DNA from: Gp6-AA40 sp036742665
Lineage (GTDB): Bacteria; Acidobacteriota; Vicinamibacteria; Vicinamibacterales; UBA2999
Length of the DNA: 64,000 bases
NCBI GenBank assembly: GCA_036742665.1
Contig: DAINQP010000002.1
Location: forward strand, 1 to 64,000
Reading direction: 5' to 3'
In this document: positions 43,905 to 52,400 of the stretch, one piece after another
Numbering within the stretch: position 1 is the stretch's first letter
How the letters are laid out: each line of letters starts with the position of its first letter
The notes under the pieces: generated by a model
The model's input: the letters and a program-made list of their open reading frames with translations, nothing else
What the model was told of the DNA's origin: nothing
The model's database searches: none
Made by a program: the position numbers and the translations under genes

Positions 43905-45251
43905 ATGTTCCTGACCAAGAAGCACATCTCACGGCGAACGGTTCTTCGTGGCGCGGGTGCCACGCTGGCTCTCCCACTGCTCGACGCGATGGTTCCGGCG
44001 GCGACGCTGCTGGCGCAGACGGCCGCAGCACCGAAACAACGGTTCGTCGGCTGCTTCGTGCCGCACGGCATGGCGCCGGGCTACTGGGTCCCCGAGAAAG
44101 AGGGCGCGCTTCCCGCCGAGTTGCCGTTCAACTGGAAATACCTCGAGCCGTTCCGGAATCAGACGGTCATCCTGAGCGGCTTGCACTCGCGGTCGGCCGA
44201 GCCGCCTCCGGGTGTGACTGGCGCCGACCACTGGGTCGCGGCGGCGTTCATGAGCGCGAACAAGCCGAAGAAGACTGCCGGCGCTGACGTCTACAACGGC
44301 ACGACAATCGACCAACTCATCGCGCAGAAGATCGGCACCGAGTCGCTGATCCCGTCGCTGCAGCTCGCCGTTGAAGATCCCGGCGCGAACTCCAGCAACT
44401 GCGGCGAGGGCTACAGCTGCACGTACACGAATACGATCTCGTGGGCCTCGCCGACCTCGCCGCTGCCAATGGAGCTCAATCCGCAGGTGGTGTTCGAGCG
44501 CATGTTCGGCGACGGCAGTACGATTGAAGAGCGCGCGGCGCGCCGCAAGCGCGACGCCAGCATCCTCGACTCGCTGAGCGGCAGTCTGTCCCGCATGCGC
44601 ACCAGGGTCAGCACGTCGGATCGCCAGCGGCTCGACGACTACACCACCAACGTCCGCGAGATCGAACGTCGTCTGCAGATCGCGATGAAAGCGTCAACGG
44701 TGGCGCCCGAGGACTTCACGCCGACCGGAGTGCCGCAGACCTTCGACGAGCACATCAAGATCCAGTTCGACCTGCTCGCGCTCGCCTTCCAGGCCGACAT
44801 CACGCGCGTCGGCACGCTGCTCTTCGCGCGCGACCTCACCGGCCGCACCTATCCGGAAAGCGCGGCACCGACGGCTGGATTCCACGGCGTGTCGCATCAT
44901 GGCGAGAACCCGCGGCAGATCGGCGAGCTCGCGAAGATCAACCAGTACCACGTGAAGATGCTGGCGCACCTTGTCGAGAATCTCTCGAAGAAGCAGGAAG
45001 GCGACGGCACGCTTCTCGATCACTCGCTGGTGCTCTACGGCAGCAATATGGGCAACTCCAACCAGCACGTTCACTACGACGTGCCGCACGTGGTCATCGG
45101 CGGGGCCAATGGAAGAGTGAAGGGCGGACGGCACCTGGTGTATCCGACCAAGACGGTGCCCACCGGCAATCTGCTCCTGAGCGTCCTGGACAAGTTCGAC
45201 ATTCACCAGGACACGATCGGCGACAGCACTGGCCGCCTGGAGGCGTTGTGA
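43905..45251 (+). CDS. Tat-exported DUF1552 protein
   Basis: A 448-residue protein with a twin-arginine signal (HISRRTVLRGAGATLALPLL). The DUF1552 body shows RFVGCFVPHGMAPGYWVPE, TVILSGLHSRSAEPPP, GADHWVAAAFMSA, GTTIDQLIAQKIG and LDHSLVLYGSNMGNSNQHVH. The fold is thought to be alkaline-phosphatase-superfamily-like (DUF1501 relatives), with possible metal ligands in GVTGADHW and NQHVHYDVPH. DUF1552 and DUF1592 genes almost always occur side by side, which suggests a joint function. The stop overlaps the GTG of the ankyrin gene. Confidence 0.9.
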   Translation: MFLTKKHISRRTVLRGAGATLALPLLDAMVPAATLLAQTAAAPKQRFVGCFVPHGMAPGYWVPEKEGALPAELPFNWKYLEPFRNQTVILSGLHSRSAEPPPGVTGADHWVAAAFMSANKPKKTAGADVYNGTTIDQLIAQKIGTESLIPSLQLAVEDPGANSSNCGEGYSCTYTNTISWASPTSPLPMELNPQVVFERMFGDGSTIEERAARRKRDASILDSLSGSLSRMRTRVSTSDRQRLDDYTTNVREIERRLQIAMKASTVAPEDFTPTGVPQTFDEHIKIQFDLLALAFQADITRVGTLLFARDLTGRTYPESAAPTAGFHGVSHHGENPRQIGELAKINQYHVKMLAHLVENLSKKQEGDGTLLDHSLVLYGSNMGNSNQHVHYDVPHVVIGGANGRVKGGRHLVYPTKTVPTGNLLLSVLDKFDIHQDTIGDSTGRLEAL

Positions 45252-47116
45252 TAACGCCCAAGGCTCAACGCCCAACGCCCAACCACTCCCAACGCCCAAC
45301 TCCCAAGAAGGCGCATGCCCTGGCATGTGCAGGGTTGATCGCCGTGGTCGGGCTCGTGATGACGTCGAGCGCTGCCGGGAAGAGCGATGTCGCTGACGCA
45401 GCGATGCGCGGCGACAAGGCCGCCGTGCAGAAGCTGATTGCGTCGAAGGCCGACGTGAACGCACCGCAGAACGACGGCGCGACTGCGTTGCACTGGGCCG
45501 TCTATCGCGGCGACAAGGAAATGGTCGGGCTGCTCGTGCGTGCCGGCGCCAATCCCAAAGCCGCCAACCGCGAAGGCTCGACGCCGCTCTGGCTGGCCGG
45601 CATTGCCGGCGACCCCTCGATCGTCGCCGCGTTGCTCGAAGCGGGCGCCGACCCAAACGAGAAGCTGCCGCTCGGACGCACGCCGTTGATGATCGCGGCG
45701 CGCACCGGCAATGTCGAGGCGATCAAGACGTTGCTCGACAACGGCGCCGATATCAACGCCAAGGATACGCAGCGAGGAACCACGGCGCTGATGTGGGCGG
45801 CTGACGAAGGTCATGCCGCAGCCGTGAAGCTGCTCATCGATCGTGGCGCCGACATCACGGCGAAGTCGAATCCGGCGCCTCGTGGCCGCGGTCCGGCACT
45901 CGGTAAGGCGAACGATCCGCGCAAGGCTGTCGCGGCACAGGGCGCAGCCCTCGCCGCTGGCAATCCTGTCTCGCAGATCCTCCGGGACACGGATGTCGCC
46001 GGCAACAACGCCGGACGCGCTGGACGGAATGGCGGGCGTGGAGCCAATGCCGCAGGCGGCGGGCGCGGCGGGGCGGGCACTCCGACCGGCGCAGCCGGCG
46101 ACGACCAGCAGGACGACGCGGCCGCGGCTTTTGGATTCGTTCGAGGCAGACAGGCACCGAACGACGGCGGTGCTCTGACGCCGCTTATCTACGCGGCGCG
46201 CGCCAATGATATTGAGTCCGTCAAGGTGCTGCTCGCCGCTGGTGCCGACATCAACCAGACGTCGAACTACGGATGGAGCCCGCTCCTCGTCGCCACGCAG
46301 AACCGCTACTACAAGCTCGGCGCGTATCTGCTCGAGCACGGCGCGGATCCGAATCTCGCCAACAAGGGCGGATGGGTACCGCTCTATCTCGCCACCGACA
46401 ATCGCAACATCGAAAGCGGCGACTACCCAGTTCGCCGCGGCGACATGGACCACCTCGAGTTCATCAAGCTGCTGCTCGACAAGGGTGCCAACGTCAATGC
46501 GCGCCTGAAGGACAGCACCGAGACGCGCACGGTCTTCACCAACCAGTGGCTCGATGAGAACGGCGCCACCGCGTTCCTGCGTGCGGCGCAGTCAGGCGAC
46601 GTCGAGCTGATGAAGCTGCTGCTCTCACGCGGCGCGGATCCGAAGATCAACACCATGCTCAACGTCAGCCCGCTGCACGTGGCGGCCGGCATCGGCTGGG
46701 TCGAGGGCATCACCTACGAGTGGTCGCCGAAGGCGACATTCGAAGCGGTGAAGATGCTGATCGATCTCGGCCTCGACGTGAATCTGCAGGCCGATACGGG
46801 CCGAACGGCCATGCACGGCGCCGCCCATAAAGGCCGGTCGGATGTGGTGCAGCTCCTGTTCGATCACGGCGCGCGTGTGGAGGTCAGGGATTACGGCAAT
46901 ACCGATAACCGCGGCGGCAAGCTGGCCGTGCACACGTGGCAGCCAGTGGACTATGCCGACGGTCTGGTGCGCGTCGGCGTGCAGTCGGCCATCGGGCACC
47001 CCGAGACCGGCGAGCTGTTGCGCAAGCTGATGAAGCAGGCGGGATTCGAGGCGCCGCCGATGGGCCGCACGCTCGAGTCGATCTGTATTACCGAAGCGTG
47101 CGACACCGGCCAGTGA
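45248..47116 (+). CDS. Exported ankyrin-repeat protein
   Basis: A 622-residue protein with about ten ankyrin repeats. Clear copies include DGATALHWAVYRGDKEMVGL, EGSTPLWLAGIAGDPSIVAA, LGRTPLMIAARTGNVEAIKT, ALTPLIYAARANDIESVKVL and TGRTAMHGAAHKGRSDVVQL. A Gly/Ala/Arg-rich linker (about 210-290) splits the repeats into two blocks. Residues 1-20 encode a CCAAC repeat element (TPKAQRPTPNHSQRPTPKK), followed by the hydrophobic signal (ALACAGLIAVVGLVMTSSAAG). The signal therefore has an extended, Pro/Lys-rich front. The GTG start overlaps the DUF1552 stop. Ankyrin repeats bind proteins, so it may scaffold the DUF1592/DUF1552 pair. The operon ends at a strong terminator (47158-47193). Confidence 0.88.
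   Translation: MITPKAQRPTPNHSQRPTPKKAHALACAGLIAVVGLVMTSSAAGKSDVADAAMRGDKAAVQKLIASKADVNAPQNDGATALHWAVYRGDKEMVGLLVRAGANPKAANREGSTPLWLAGIAGDPSIVAALLEAGADPNEKLPLGRTPLMIAARTGNVEAIKTLLDNGADINAKDTQRGTTALMWAADEGHAAAVKLLIDRGADITAKSNPAPRGRGPALGKANDPRKAVAAQGAALAAGNPVSQILRDTDVAGNNAGRAGRNGGRGANAAGGGRGGAGTPTGAAGDDQQDDAAAAFGFVRGRQAPNDGGALTPLIYAARANDIESVKVLLAAGADINQTSNYGWSPLLVATQNRYYKLGAYLLEHGADPNLANKGGWVPLYLATDNRNIESGDYPVRRGDMDHLEFIKLLLDKGANVNARLKDSTETRTVFTNQWLDENGATAFLRAAQSGDVELMKLLLSRGADPKINTMLNVSPLHVAAGIGWVEGITYEWSPKATFEAVKMLIDLGLDVNLQADTGRTAMHGAAHKGRSDVVQLLFDHGARVEVRDYGNTDNRGGKLAVHTWQPVDYADGLVRVGVQSAIGHPETGELLRKLMKQAGFEAPPMGRTLESICITEACDTGQ
45252..45306. repeat. CCCAAC repeat element inside ankyrin gene start
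   Basis: Units AACGCCCAA, CAACGCCCAACGCCCAAC and CTCCCAACGCCCAACTCCCA repeat across 55 bases, in the same orientation as the left arm of 4697-4795. They are translated as a PTPNxxQRPTPK segment in front of the signal peptide. Confidence 0.8.
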
Positions 47117-47125
47117 CGGTCTCGG

Positions 47126-47143
47126 GGCGAGGCATACCTCGCC
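47126..47143. repeat. GGCGAGGCATACCTCGCC hairpin
   Basis: Perfect 7-8 bp stem with a small loop, lying between the ankyrin stop and the convergent amidohydrolase stop. There is no T-run. It could terminate the minus-strand transcript. Confidence 0.6.
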
Positions 47144-47144
47144 G

Positions 47145-48206
47145 CTAGACGATCCTGAATAGCCGCCGCGCGTTGCCGGCGGCTATTTTTTTTCTATCTC
47201 CTTCACTGATCGCGGCGCGCTCGATCCACCGCGCGGCCGGCTCCATCACCTCATACGGATAATCACACGCGAACAGGATGCGGTCTGCCCCGATGGTCAG
47301 CATCGCGCCGATCAGTGCCTGGTCGCTGAAGATCCCGCTCGTCGAGACGTAGAAGTTGTCGCAGAGATAGTCCTGGAGCCGGCGCTGCACCCGCTTGTCC
47401 GAGGGGTTGTATTCGAAGCAGTGCTGAATGCGCCACGAAAAGTACGGCAGCGTCTCGCCAAGGTGACCGAGGATAACGGTCAGCGTCGGAAACCGGTCGA
47501 ATAGGCCGCTGTAAATCAACCGCAGGGCGTGTGTCGCCGCTTCCGGGGCAAAGCCCCATGTCGCCCCGATCAGTTCGCTGTGCCCTTCGTAGATCCGCTG
47601 ATCCAGGGCAGGACGCGGATGCAGATAGATCGGCGCGCCAAGCGACGCAGCCGCCTGCCAGAACGGCAGGAACCTGGGATCGTCGAGATACTCGACCCGC
47701 TGCGGGTCCCGCGTGTTTGTGTAACCGTTGATCATCGCGCCCTTCAGTCCGAGCCGAGTGACCGCGCGTTCCAGCTCGAACGGCGCGGTCTTCGGATCCT
47801 GCAGCGCGATACTGGCGAATCCGGCGTAGCGGGTCGGCTGATTACTGACCTCCGAGGCCAGACGATCATTGATCTCACGCGCCGCTGTCGCCGCGGCGAC
47901 GGGATCAACGATGCCCTGAACGCCCGGGACAGTGTGCGAGAGGATCGCCACGCTGATACCGCTCGCGTCCATGCCAGCTAGTCGATCCGGGCCGAAGTCC
48001 CGCAGCCGTTGGTTGACGCTCGTCATCCAGCCGGCGTTGTAGTCCATCGTCTTCACCAGCGATTGCAGATCATCGTCACTGCTGGACTGGGCGCCGACGG
48101 GCGACGCGCGAAGGCCGCCGAGCGCATCGAAGTGCTCTTCAACCGCAATCTTCTCGAGCGGTGCAGCGTCGGGTGGTTTGCCGATCGCGGGCAATTCGTA
48201 GGTCAT
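47145..48206 (-). CDS. Amidohydrolase-2 family decarboxylase (gamma-resorcylate decarboxylase-like)
   Basis: A 353-residue TIM-barrel enzyme of the family that includes 2,6-dihydroxybenzoate and 2,3-dihydroxybenzoate decarboxylases. Motifs: EKIAVEEHFDALGG (the E-x-H metal residues), LGAPIYLHPRPALDQRIY (His ligand), LTVILGHLGETLPYFSWRI (His) and the final metal Asp in ADRILFACDYPYEV. This E-x-H form rather than H-x-H points to the decarboxylase group. No signal peptide. The start is uncertain: ATG 48206 is used, ATG 48233 is possible. The last codons contain the terminator of the opposing operon. Confidence 0.87.
   Translation of the reverse strand: MTYELPAIGKPPDAAPLEKIAVEEHFDALGGLRASPVGAQSSSDDDLQSLVKTMDYNAGWMTSVNQRLRDFGPDRLAGMDASGISVAILSHTVPGVQGIVDPVAAATAAREINDRLASEVSNQPTRYAGFASIALQDPKTAPFELERAVTRLGLKGAMINGYTNTRDPQRVEYLDDPRFLPFWQAAASLGAPIYLHPRPALDQRIYEGHSELIGATWGFAPEAATHALRLIYSGLFDRFPTLTVILGHLGETLPYFSWRIQHCFEYNPSDKRVQRRLQDYLCDNFYVSTSGIFSDQALIGAMLTIGADRILFACDYPYEVMEPAARWIERAAISEGDRKKIAAGNARRLFRIV
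47158..47193 (+). terminator. Intrinsic terminator of the DUF1592-DUF1552-ankyrin operon
   Basis: Perfect 10-bp stem AATAGCCGCC (47158-47167) with GGCGGCTATT (47178-47187), a 10-base loop, and eight consecutive T (47186-47193). It lies within the 3' coding end of the convergent amidohydrolase gene. Confidence 0.85.
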
Positions 48207-48398
48207 GACAGGTGGCTCACTCGGATACACCATCAAGAGGCAGCTCGTGCGTACGGATGAGCTGCACGACAGAATCTACACGAAGGGTCCGACATGTTTT
48301 CGGACACTCGCCGGATATCATTCGAGCAAAACTTCGGCTCACGAAGTGGTAGCATAGGCACGCAGTTGGCAGAGCGGCCCACAACCAGAAAGAACATT

Positions 48399-50597
48399 AT
48401 GGACGCCGCAGTAGCAGGGATACCTGTCTCTTCACCACAACCGACACAACTGACCTTCGAGGATGGCCTCGGTGAGCGGCGGTACGCCGTCGGCACCGTC
48501 AGCGAGCCGCTCGAAGTTCTGAAACTGAGTTCCGTACTCAGTTCGGTGTCGTCCTTCGATTTCGCTCTGCGCGAACGCACCGCTCGACTCGCCGGGTTCC
48601 GGCACGAATCGTACGGACGGGTCCGATCGATCGAGCTCGATCGCCGGACATCGGCGTTGCTCGTGACCTCGGACTATGTCGCCGGCATTCGGCTGTCGAC
48701 CATGCTCGCCGAGACGCAGAAGCGCGGAATTCCGTTGGATCTCAATGCGGTTCGCAGTCTCGTGCGTCAGCTGGTCTCGGCTGCCGCGGTGCTGCACGGA
48801 ACCGCACCCGACGTCGGCAACGGTGCCATCGCTCCCGAGCGGCTCGTTGTCACGCCGACGGGGCGTCTCACCGTCGTCGAATACGTGCTCGGGGCGGCAC
48901 TCGAGCAATTGGGCCATACACGCGCGCGCTATTGGCGCGAGCTGGCGGTTGCCCTGCCCGGCACCGTGGGGACGCCGGTTTTCGATGCGCGCACCGACGT
49001 CACGCAGATCGGCGCGGTTGCCCTGGCATTGATCCTTGGCCGTCCGCTGACGCCGGAGGATTACCCCGAGCGGCTCACTGATCTCATACACACCGCGACC
49101 ATGCGGACCGTTTCAGGAGCCGTCGAGCCGCTTCCAGAGAGCGTCCGCGACTGGCTGATGCAGGCGTTGCAGCTCGATCAATGGGAGTCGTTCGCATCGC
49201 CAACCGACGCACGAATAGGGCTGGACGAAGCGTTCGGCGCCGAGAACTCTGTCGTCGAACTGGGCGCGCTGCACGTCTATCTCGCGCGCTATGCGGCGAC
49301 CGACGCGTCAGTTGAGCCAGATCTCGGACCACGGCTCGAGGCCATGAAGGCGTTCCTCGCCCGTTATCCGTCACGACGAACGAGCACCTCACCGACGCTC
49401 GAGAAGCCTGAACAAACAGTGGAGGCACCACCGCCCCCGGCCGAACCGGTACGCACCGCCACGGTTGCTGAAACCGAACCGGCACCGGAGCCGGCGCCCG
49501 TACCGGAACCTGCTCACGCAGTGGATATCACGCCTGACGTCCCTGTGAGCGAGCCAGAGGTCGATACGACTCCTCCCGATGTCATCGGCCCGATCCCCAG
49601 TTATGCCGAAGAGCGTCGCGGTGCGACGCCGGTCGTCATGAGGCGCCGTTATCAGCTTATCGCCGCGGCTGCTGGCGTCGTGCTGCTGGTCGGTGCGATT
49701 GCAGCATTCTTGTGGTTCCGCGGCGGCGGGACACCCACGAGCGGCACCGTGTCGGTGGGCACGTCCCCGGCGGGAATCGCCGTATTCGTCGACGGCCAGC
49801 CGCACGGGGTCACGCCGCTCGGCATCGAACTACCGCCAGGCGAACATGTGATCGAATTAAGGACCGATACCGAGCGCCGCCGTGTTCCGATCACGCTAGC
49901 TGCGGGCGGTCAGGTGTCGCAGTACTTTGAGTTCGCCCGCGCCGCCGCGGCCGCAGCGACCGGCGAATTGCTCGTGCGCACCGAACCGCTCGGCGCCGCA
50001 GTGACTGTCGATGGCAATTACGTCGGACGATCGCCGGTCAGCGTTCCCGATCTGGCGCCCGGCACACATACCGTGCTCATGCAGAACGACGTGGGCACCC
50101 AGACCGAACGCGTGATCATCGAGGACGGACGGACCGCGTCATTGGTCGTCTCTCTGGGCAGCGCCCCGAACAAAGCCAGCGCCGCAGGCTGGATCCGTCT
50201 CGACGCGCCCGCAGACGTGCAGGTCCTCGAGGATGGCCGCGTCATCGGCAGCACTGAGCTCGAACGCATCATGCTGCCAGTCGGACGTCATGATCTCGAG
50301 TTCGTCAATACGCCGCTGGGCTATCGCGAGCGGCGAACCGTACAGGTCACGGCCGGGCAGACGGTCACGCTGCGGCCTCAATGGCCACGCGGCTCGATGG
50401 CCATCAACGCGATTCCCTGGGCTGAAGTATTCGTCGACAACAACCGTGTCGGCGAGACCCCGATTGGCAATTTCAACGTGCCGATCGGTTCGCACGAAGT
50501 CGTCTTCCGTCACCCCGATCTCGGTGAACGCCGGATGTCGGTGACGGTCAGCGTTGGTGAGCCATTGAAGGTTGGCGTCGATCTGAGGTCGAAATAA
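48399..50597 (+). CDS. Pseudokinase-like domain, membrane helix and four PEGA domains
   Basis: A 732-residue protein. Residues 1-300 align with a Ser/Thr kinase fold, but catalytic residues are gone. The hinge is LLVTSDYVAGIRLSTML, the catalytic loop reads AIAPERLVVTPTGRLTVVEY (no HRD Asp, no DFG), and the later helix has TDVTQIGAVALALILGRPL. A Pro/Glu-rich linker follows (about 345-405), then one membrane helix near 418-438 (LIAAAAGVVLLVGAIAAFLW). Four PEGA beta-domains come last (IAVFVDGQPHGVTPL, AAVTVDGNYVGRSPV, VQVLEDGRVIGSTEL, AEVFVDNNRVGETPI). PEGA domains probably contact the cell wall. It overlaps the next gene by one base (TAATG). The likely role is an envelope scaffold or sensor. 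Confidence 0.8.
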   Translation: MDAAVAGIPVSSPQPTQLTFEDGLGERRYAVGTVSEPLEVLKLSSVLSSVSSFDFALRERTARLAGFRHESYGRVRSIELDRRTSALLVTSDYVAGIRLSTMLAETQKRGIPLDLNAVRSLVRQLVSAAAVLHGTAPDVGNGAIAPERLVVTPTGRLTVVEYVLGAALEQLGHTRARYWRELAVALPGTVGTPVFDARTDVTQIGAVALALILGRPLTPEDYPERLTDLIHTATMRTVSGAVEPLPESVRDWLMQALQLDQWESFASPTDARIGLDEAFGAENSVVELGALHVYLARYAATDASVEPDLGPRLEAMKAFLARYPSRRTSTSPTLEKPEQTVEAPPPPAEPVRTATVAETEPAPEPAPVPEPAHAVDITPDVPVSEPEVDTTPPDVIGPIPSYAEERRGATPVVMRRRYQLIAAAAGVVLLVGAIAAFLWFRGGGTPTSGTVSVGTSPAGIAVFVDGQPHGVTPLGIELPPGEHVIELRTDTERRRVPITLAAGGQVSQYFEFARAAAAAATGELLVRTEPLGAAVTVDGNYVGRSPVSVPDLAPGTHTVLMQNDVGTQTERVIIEDGRTASLVVSLGSAPNKASAAGWIRLDAPADVQVLEDGRVIGSTELERIMLPVGRHDLEFVNTPLGYRERRTVQVTAGQTVTLRPQWPRGSMAINAIPWAEVFVDNNRVGETPIGNFNVPIGSHEVVFRHPDLGERRMSVTVSVGEPLKVGVDLRSK

Positions 50598-51517
50598 TGC
50601 GACACACGCATCCGGTCATAGCCATGTTGACGCTGGCGATGACCCTGGCAGCGTTGACCCCGAGTGCCGCCCAGGAGTCGTTGGCCAACGCTCGTCAGCT
50701 CTACGCGTCCGCCGACTACCGCAGCGCGTTGACGATGCTGAATACGCTGCTGTCGGCCAGTCCCTCGCCGCAGGATCGCCAGTCCATCGACCTGTACCGG
50801 ACACTGTGTCTCGTGGCGATCGGCAACAACGATGAGGCCAACAAGGCGATCGAAACGATGGTGTCGCGCGACCCGCTCTACCACCCGAATATGGATGAAG
50901 TGCCGCCGCGACTCCGTACCATCTTCAGCGACGCGCGCAAACGACTGCTCCCCGCCCTCATCCAGGAACGATACGTCATCGCCAAGGCCGCCTTCGATAA
51001 AGGCGACATGAAGATTGCCTCCGACGGCTTCACGCAGGTTCTGCTGGCGCTCTCCGATCCCGATATCACGGTCGCGGCCAAGCAGCCGCCGCTCGCCGAT
51101 CTCCGTGTGCTCGCATCAGGCTTCAACGATCTCACGGTTCGCGCTCTGACGCCGCCACCCGTGCCGGTGGTGCCAATGGCGGTGCAACAGGCACCGCCAC
51201 CGCCGGTCGCGGCGCCGCGCGAGCCGATCATCTACTCGCAGGACAACGGCAACGTCCTGCCTCCGGAGACGGTGCGGCAGGACCTTCCACAATATCCCGG
51301 ACGCGTGACGTTCGATCGCTCGGGTGTGCTCGAGGTCGTGATCGATACGACGGGCGCCGTCGAATCAGCGATGATGCTGGAAGGGGTCGAGGCGCTCTAC
51401 AACCGCCTGCTGTTGACCGCCGCCAAGAATTGGCGCTACCGTCCGGCACGCATCGATGGCGTGCCGGTCAAGTATCGCAAGCGCATCCAGATCACGCTCA
51501 ACCGCATACAGGAGTAG
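50597..51517 (+). CDS. Exported TPR-like protein with TonB C-terminal domain
   Basis: A 306-residue protein with a signal peptide (LTLAMTLAALTPSAAQE). Helical repeats follow (ANARQLYASADYRSALTMLN, YVIAKAAFDKGDMKIASDGF). A Pro-rich linker (PPPVPVVP...APPPPVAAP) leads to a TonB C-terminal fold: GVLEVVIDTTGAVESAMML, LLLTAAKNWRYRPARIDGVP and KYRKRIQITL. Instead of the usual membrane anchor it has a cleavable-looking signal, so it may be a periplasmic adaptor rather than a true TonB. It is coupled to the PEGA gene, which suggests one complex spanning the envelope. Confidence 0.8.
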   Translation: MRHTHPVIAMLTLAMTLAALTPSAAQESLANARQLYASADYRSALTMLNTLLSASPSPQDRQSIDLYRTLCLVAIGNNDEANKAIETMVSRDPLYHPNMDEVPPRLRTIFSDARKRLLPALIQERYVIAKAAFDKGDMKIASDGFTQVLLALSDPDITVAAKQPPLADLRVLASGFNDLTVRALTPPPVPVVPMAVQQAPPPPVAAPREPIIYSQDNGNVLPPETVRQDLPQYPGRVTFDRSGVLEVVIDTTGAVESAMMLEGVEALYNRLLLTAAKNWRYRPARIDGVPVKYRKRIQITLNRIQE

Positions 51518-51526
51518 CGGGTGCCC

Positions 51527-51553
51527 GCGTGCGTCGCCTCGCCGAAGGGCGAC
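51527..51553. terminator. GCGTCGCC/GGGCGACGC hairpin after TonB-C gene
   Basis: Stem of 8 bp with a loop containing TCGCCGAA, 10 bases after the stop. There is no T-run, so termination is only suggested; it is similar in build to the dispersed palindromes. Confidence 0.45.
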
Positions 51554-51815
51554 GCATCTGTCGCCCCTGTCGTGTACGGCGCATCAGCCACTTGAGTCAC
51601 GTCTGAACCGCTGTACTTTCCTTTCAGTAAGATCGGATCCTTCGGTGTACTCCGCGCATCATCTTCGGATCCAACGTGAAGCGCTCGACGACGCGTAGCT
51701 GGTCGTCTCGCAGCGGCTTTGCGGCCGCCACCAGCGGCCTGCGGACTTCTTCGATACCGCCTTTGCCCTTCGCGGACCCGAGGCACGCAACAACAAGCAC
51801 AGCCGTTCGACTCAT
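51540..51815 (-). pseudogene. Frameshifted remnant of the secreted ERF-type family
   Basis: Two frames together match the C-terminal block of the 27630 gene. Frame 1 gives LRDDQLRVVERFTLDPKMM, corresponding to KLHVVERFSLDAQTM. The other frame then gives KDPILLKGKYSGSDVTQVAD and APYT, corresponding to EDPVYLKGQGKGQDVVEPAD and QPYT. The 5' part is missing; an ATG at 51815 (MSRTAVLVV) belongs to unrelated-looking sequence. No intact product is expected. Confidence 0.7.
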
Positions 51816-51866
51816 TGGCTTAGTATACGGATCCTGAGCCGGATCGGCCTCGATGAAGGTGGAGTC

Positions 51867-52382
51867 ATGGGATTGATACGACGCACGTTCGGATTCATGG
51901 CGATCGCGGTGCTGCTGCTGCTCGCATTCGCCGGCGGCTGGATTGTCGGCTTCGTCCGCGTCGGCGCCGCCTACGATACCGCGTTGCTGACCGACATCGA
52001 GCGGCAGTTCACCGAGCGGATGCGCGACGTGAGTCTCGTTGGTACGTTCACCGTCTTCGGGCGTGAGACGCGGAACGCAGAGGGCCGCGGCGGGCCGCGC
52101 ATCGATCGCTACGACATCAGCAGCATCGAGAAGGTCGGAGAGAATCTGTGGCGCTTCAACGCCGGCATGGAGTGTTGCGGCGTGAAAGGTCGAATCCCGA
52201 TCGTCATCCCGATGCGATTCGTTGGCGACACGCCGATGATCATGATGACCGACACGGAGATCCCCGGCGTCGGCGCGTTCACGGTGCGGCTGTTCTTCTA
52301 CGGCGACACGTACTCAGGCACGTGGCAACACGGCAAAGTCATCGGCCAGATGTCAGGCCGGATCGAGAAGAAGGCTTCGTAG
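51867..52382 (+). CDS. Conserved exported or anchored hypothetical protein
   Basis: A 171-residue protein with an N-terminal hydrophobic segment (FMAIAVLLLLAFAGGWIVGF), either an uncleaved anchor or a signal. The rest is beta-rich: FTVFGRETRNAEGRGG, DRYDISSIEKVGENLWRFNA, IPIVIPMRFVGDTPMIMMTD, IPGVGAFTVRLFFYGDTYSG and TWQHGKVIGQMSGRI. Similar proteins with GDTPxIxxTD and IPGxGxFTxRxxFY occur in Planctomycetes and Acidobacteria. No function is known. It is followed 18 bases later by the 52401 gene, so probably the same transcript. Confidence 0.78.
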   Translation: MGLIRRTFGFMAIAVLLLLAFAGGWIVGFVRVGAAYDTALLTDIERQFTERMRDVSLVGTFTVFGRETRNAEGRGGPRIDRYDISSIEKVGENLWRFNAGMECCGVKGRIPIVIPMRFVGDTPMIMMTDTEIPGVGAFTVRLFFYGDTYSGTWQHGKVIGQMSGRIEKKAS

Positions 52383-52400
52383 CCTGTTAGAATTGTCGCC

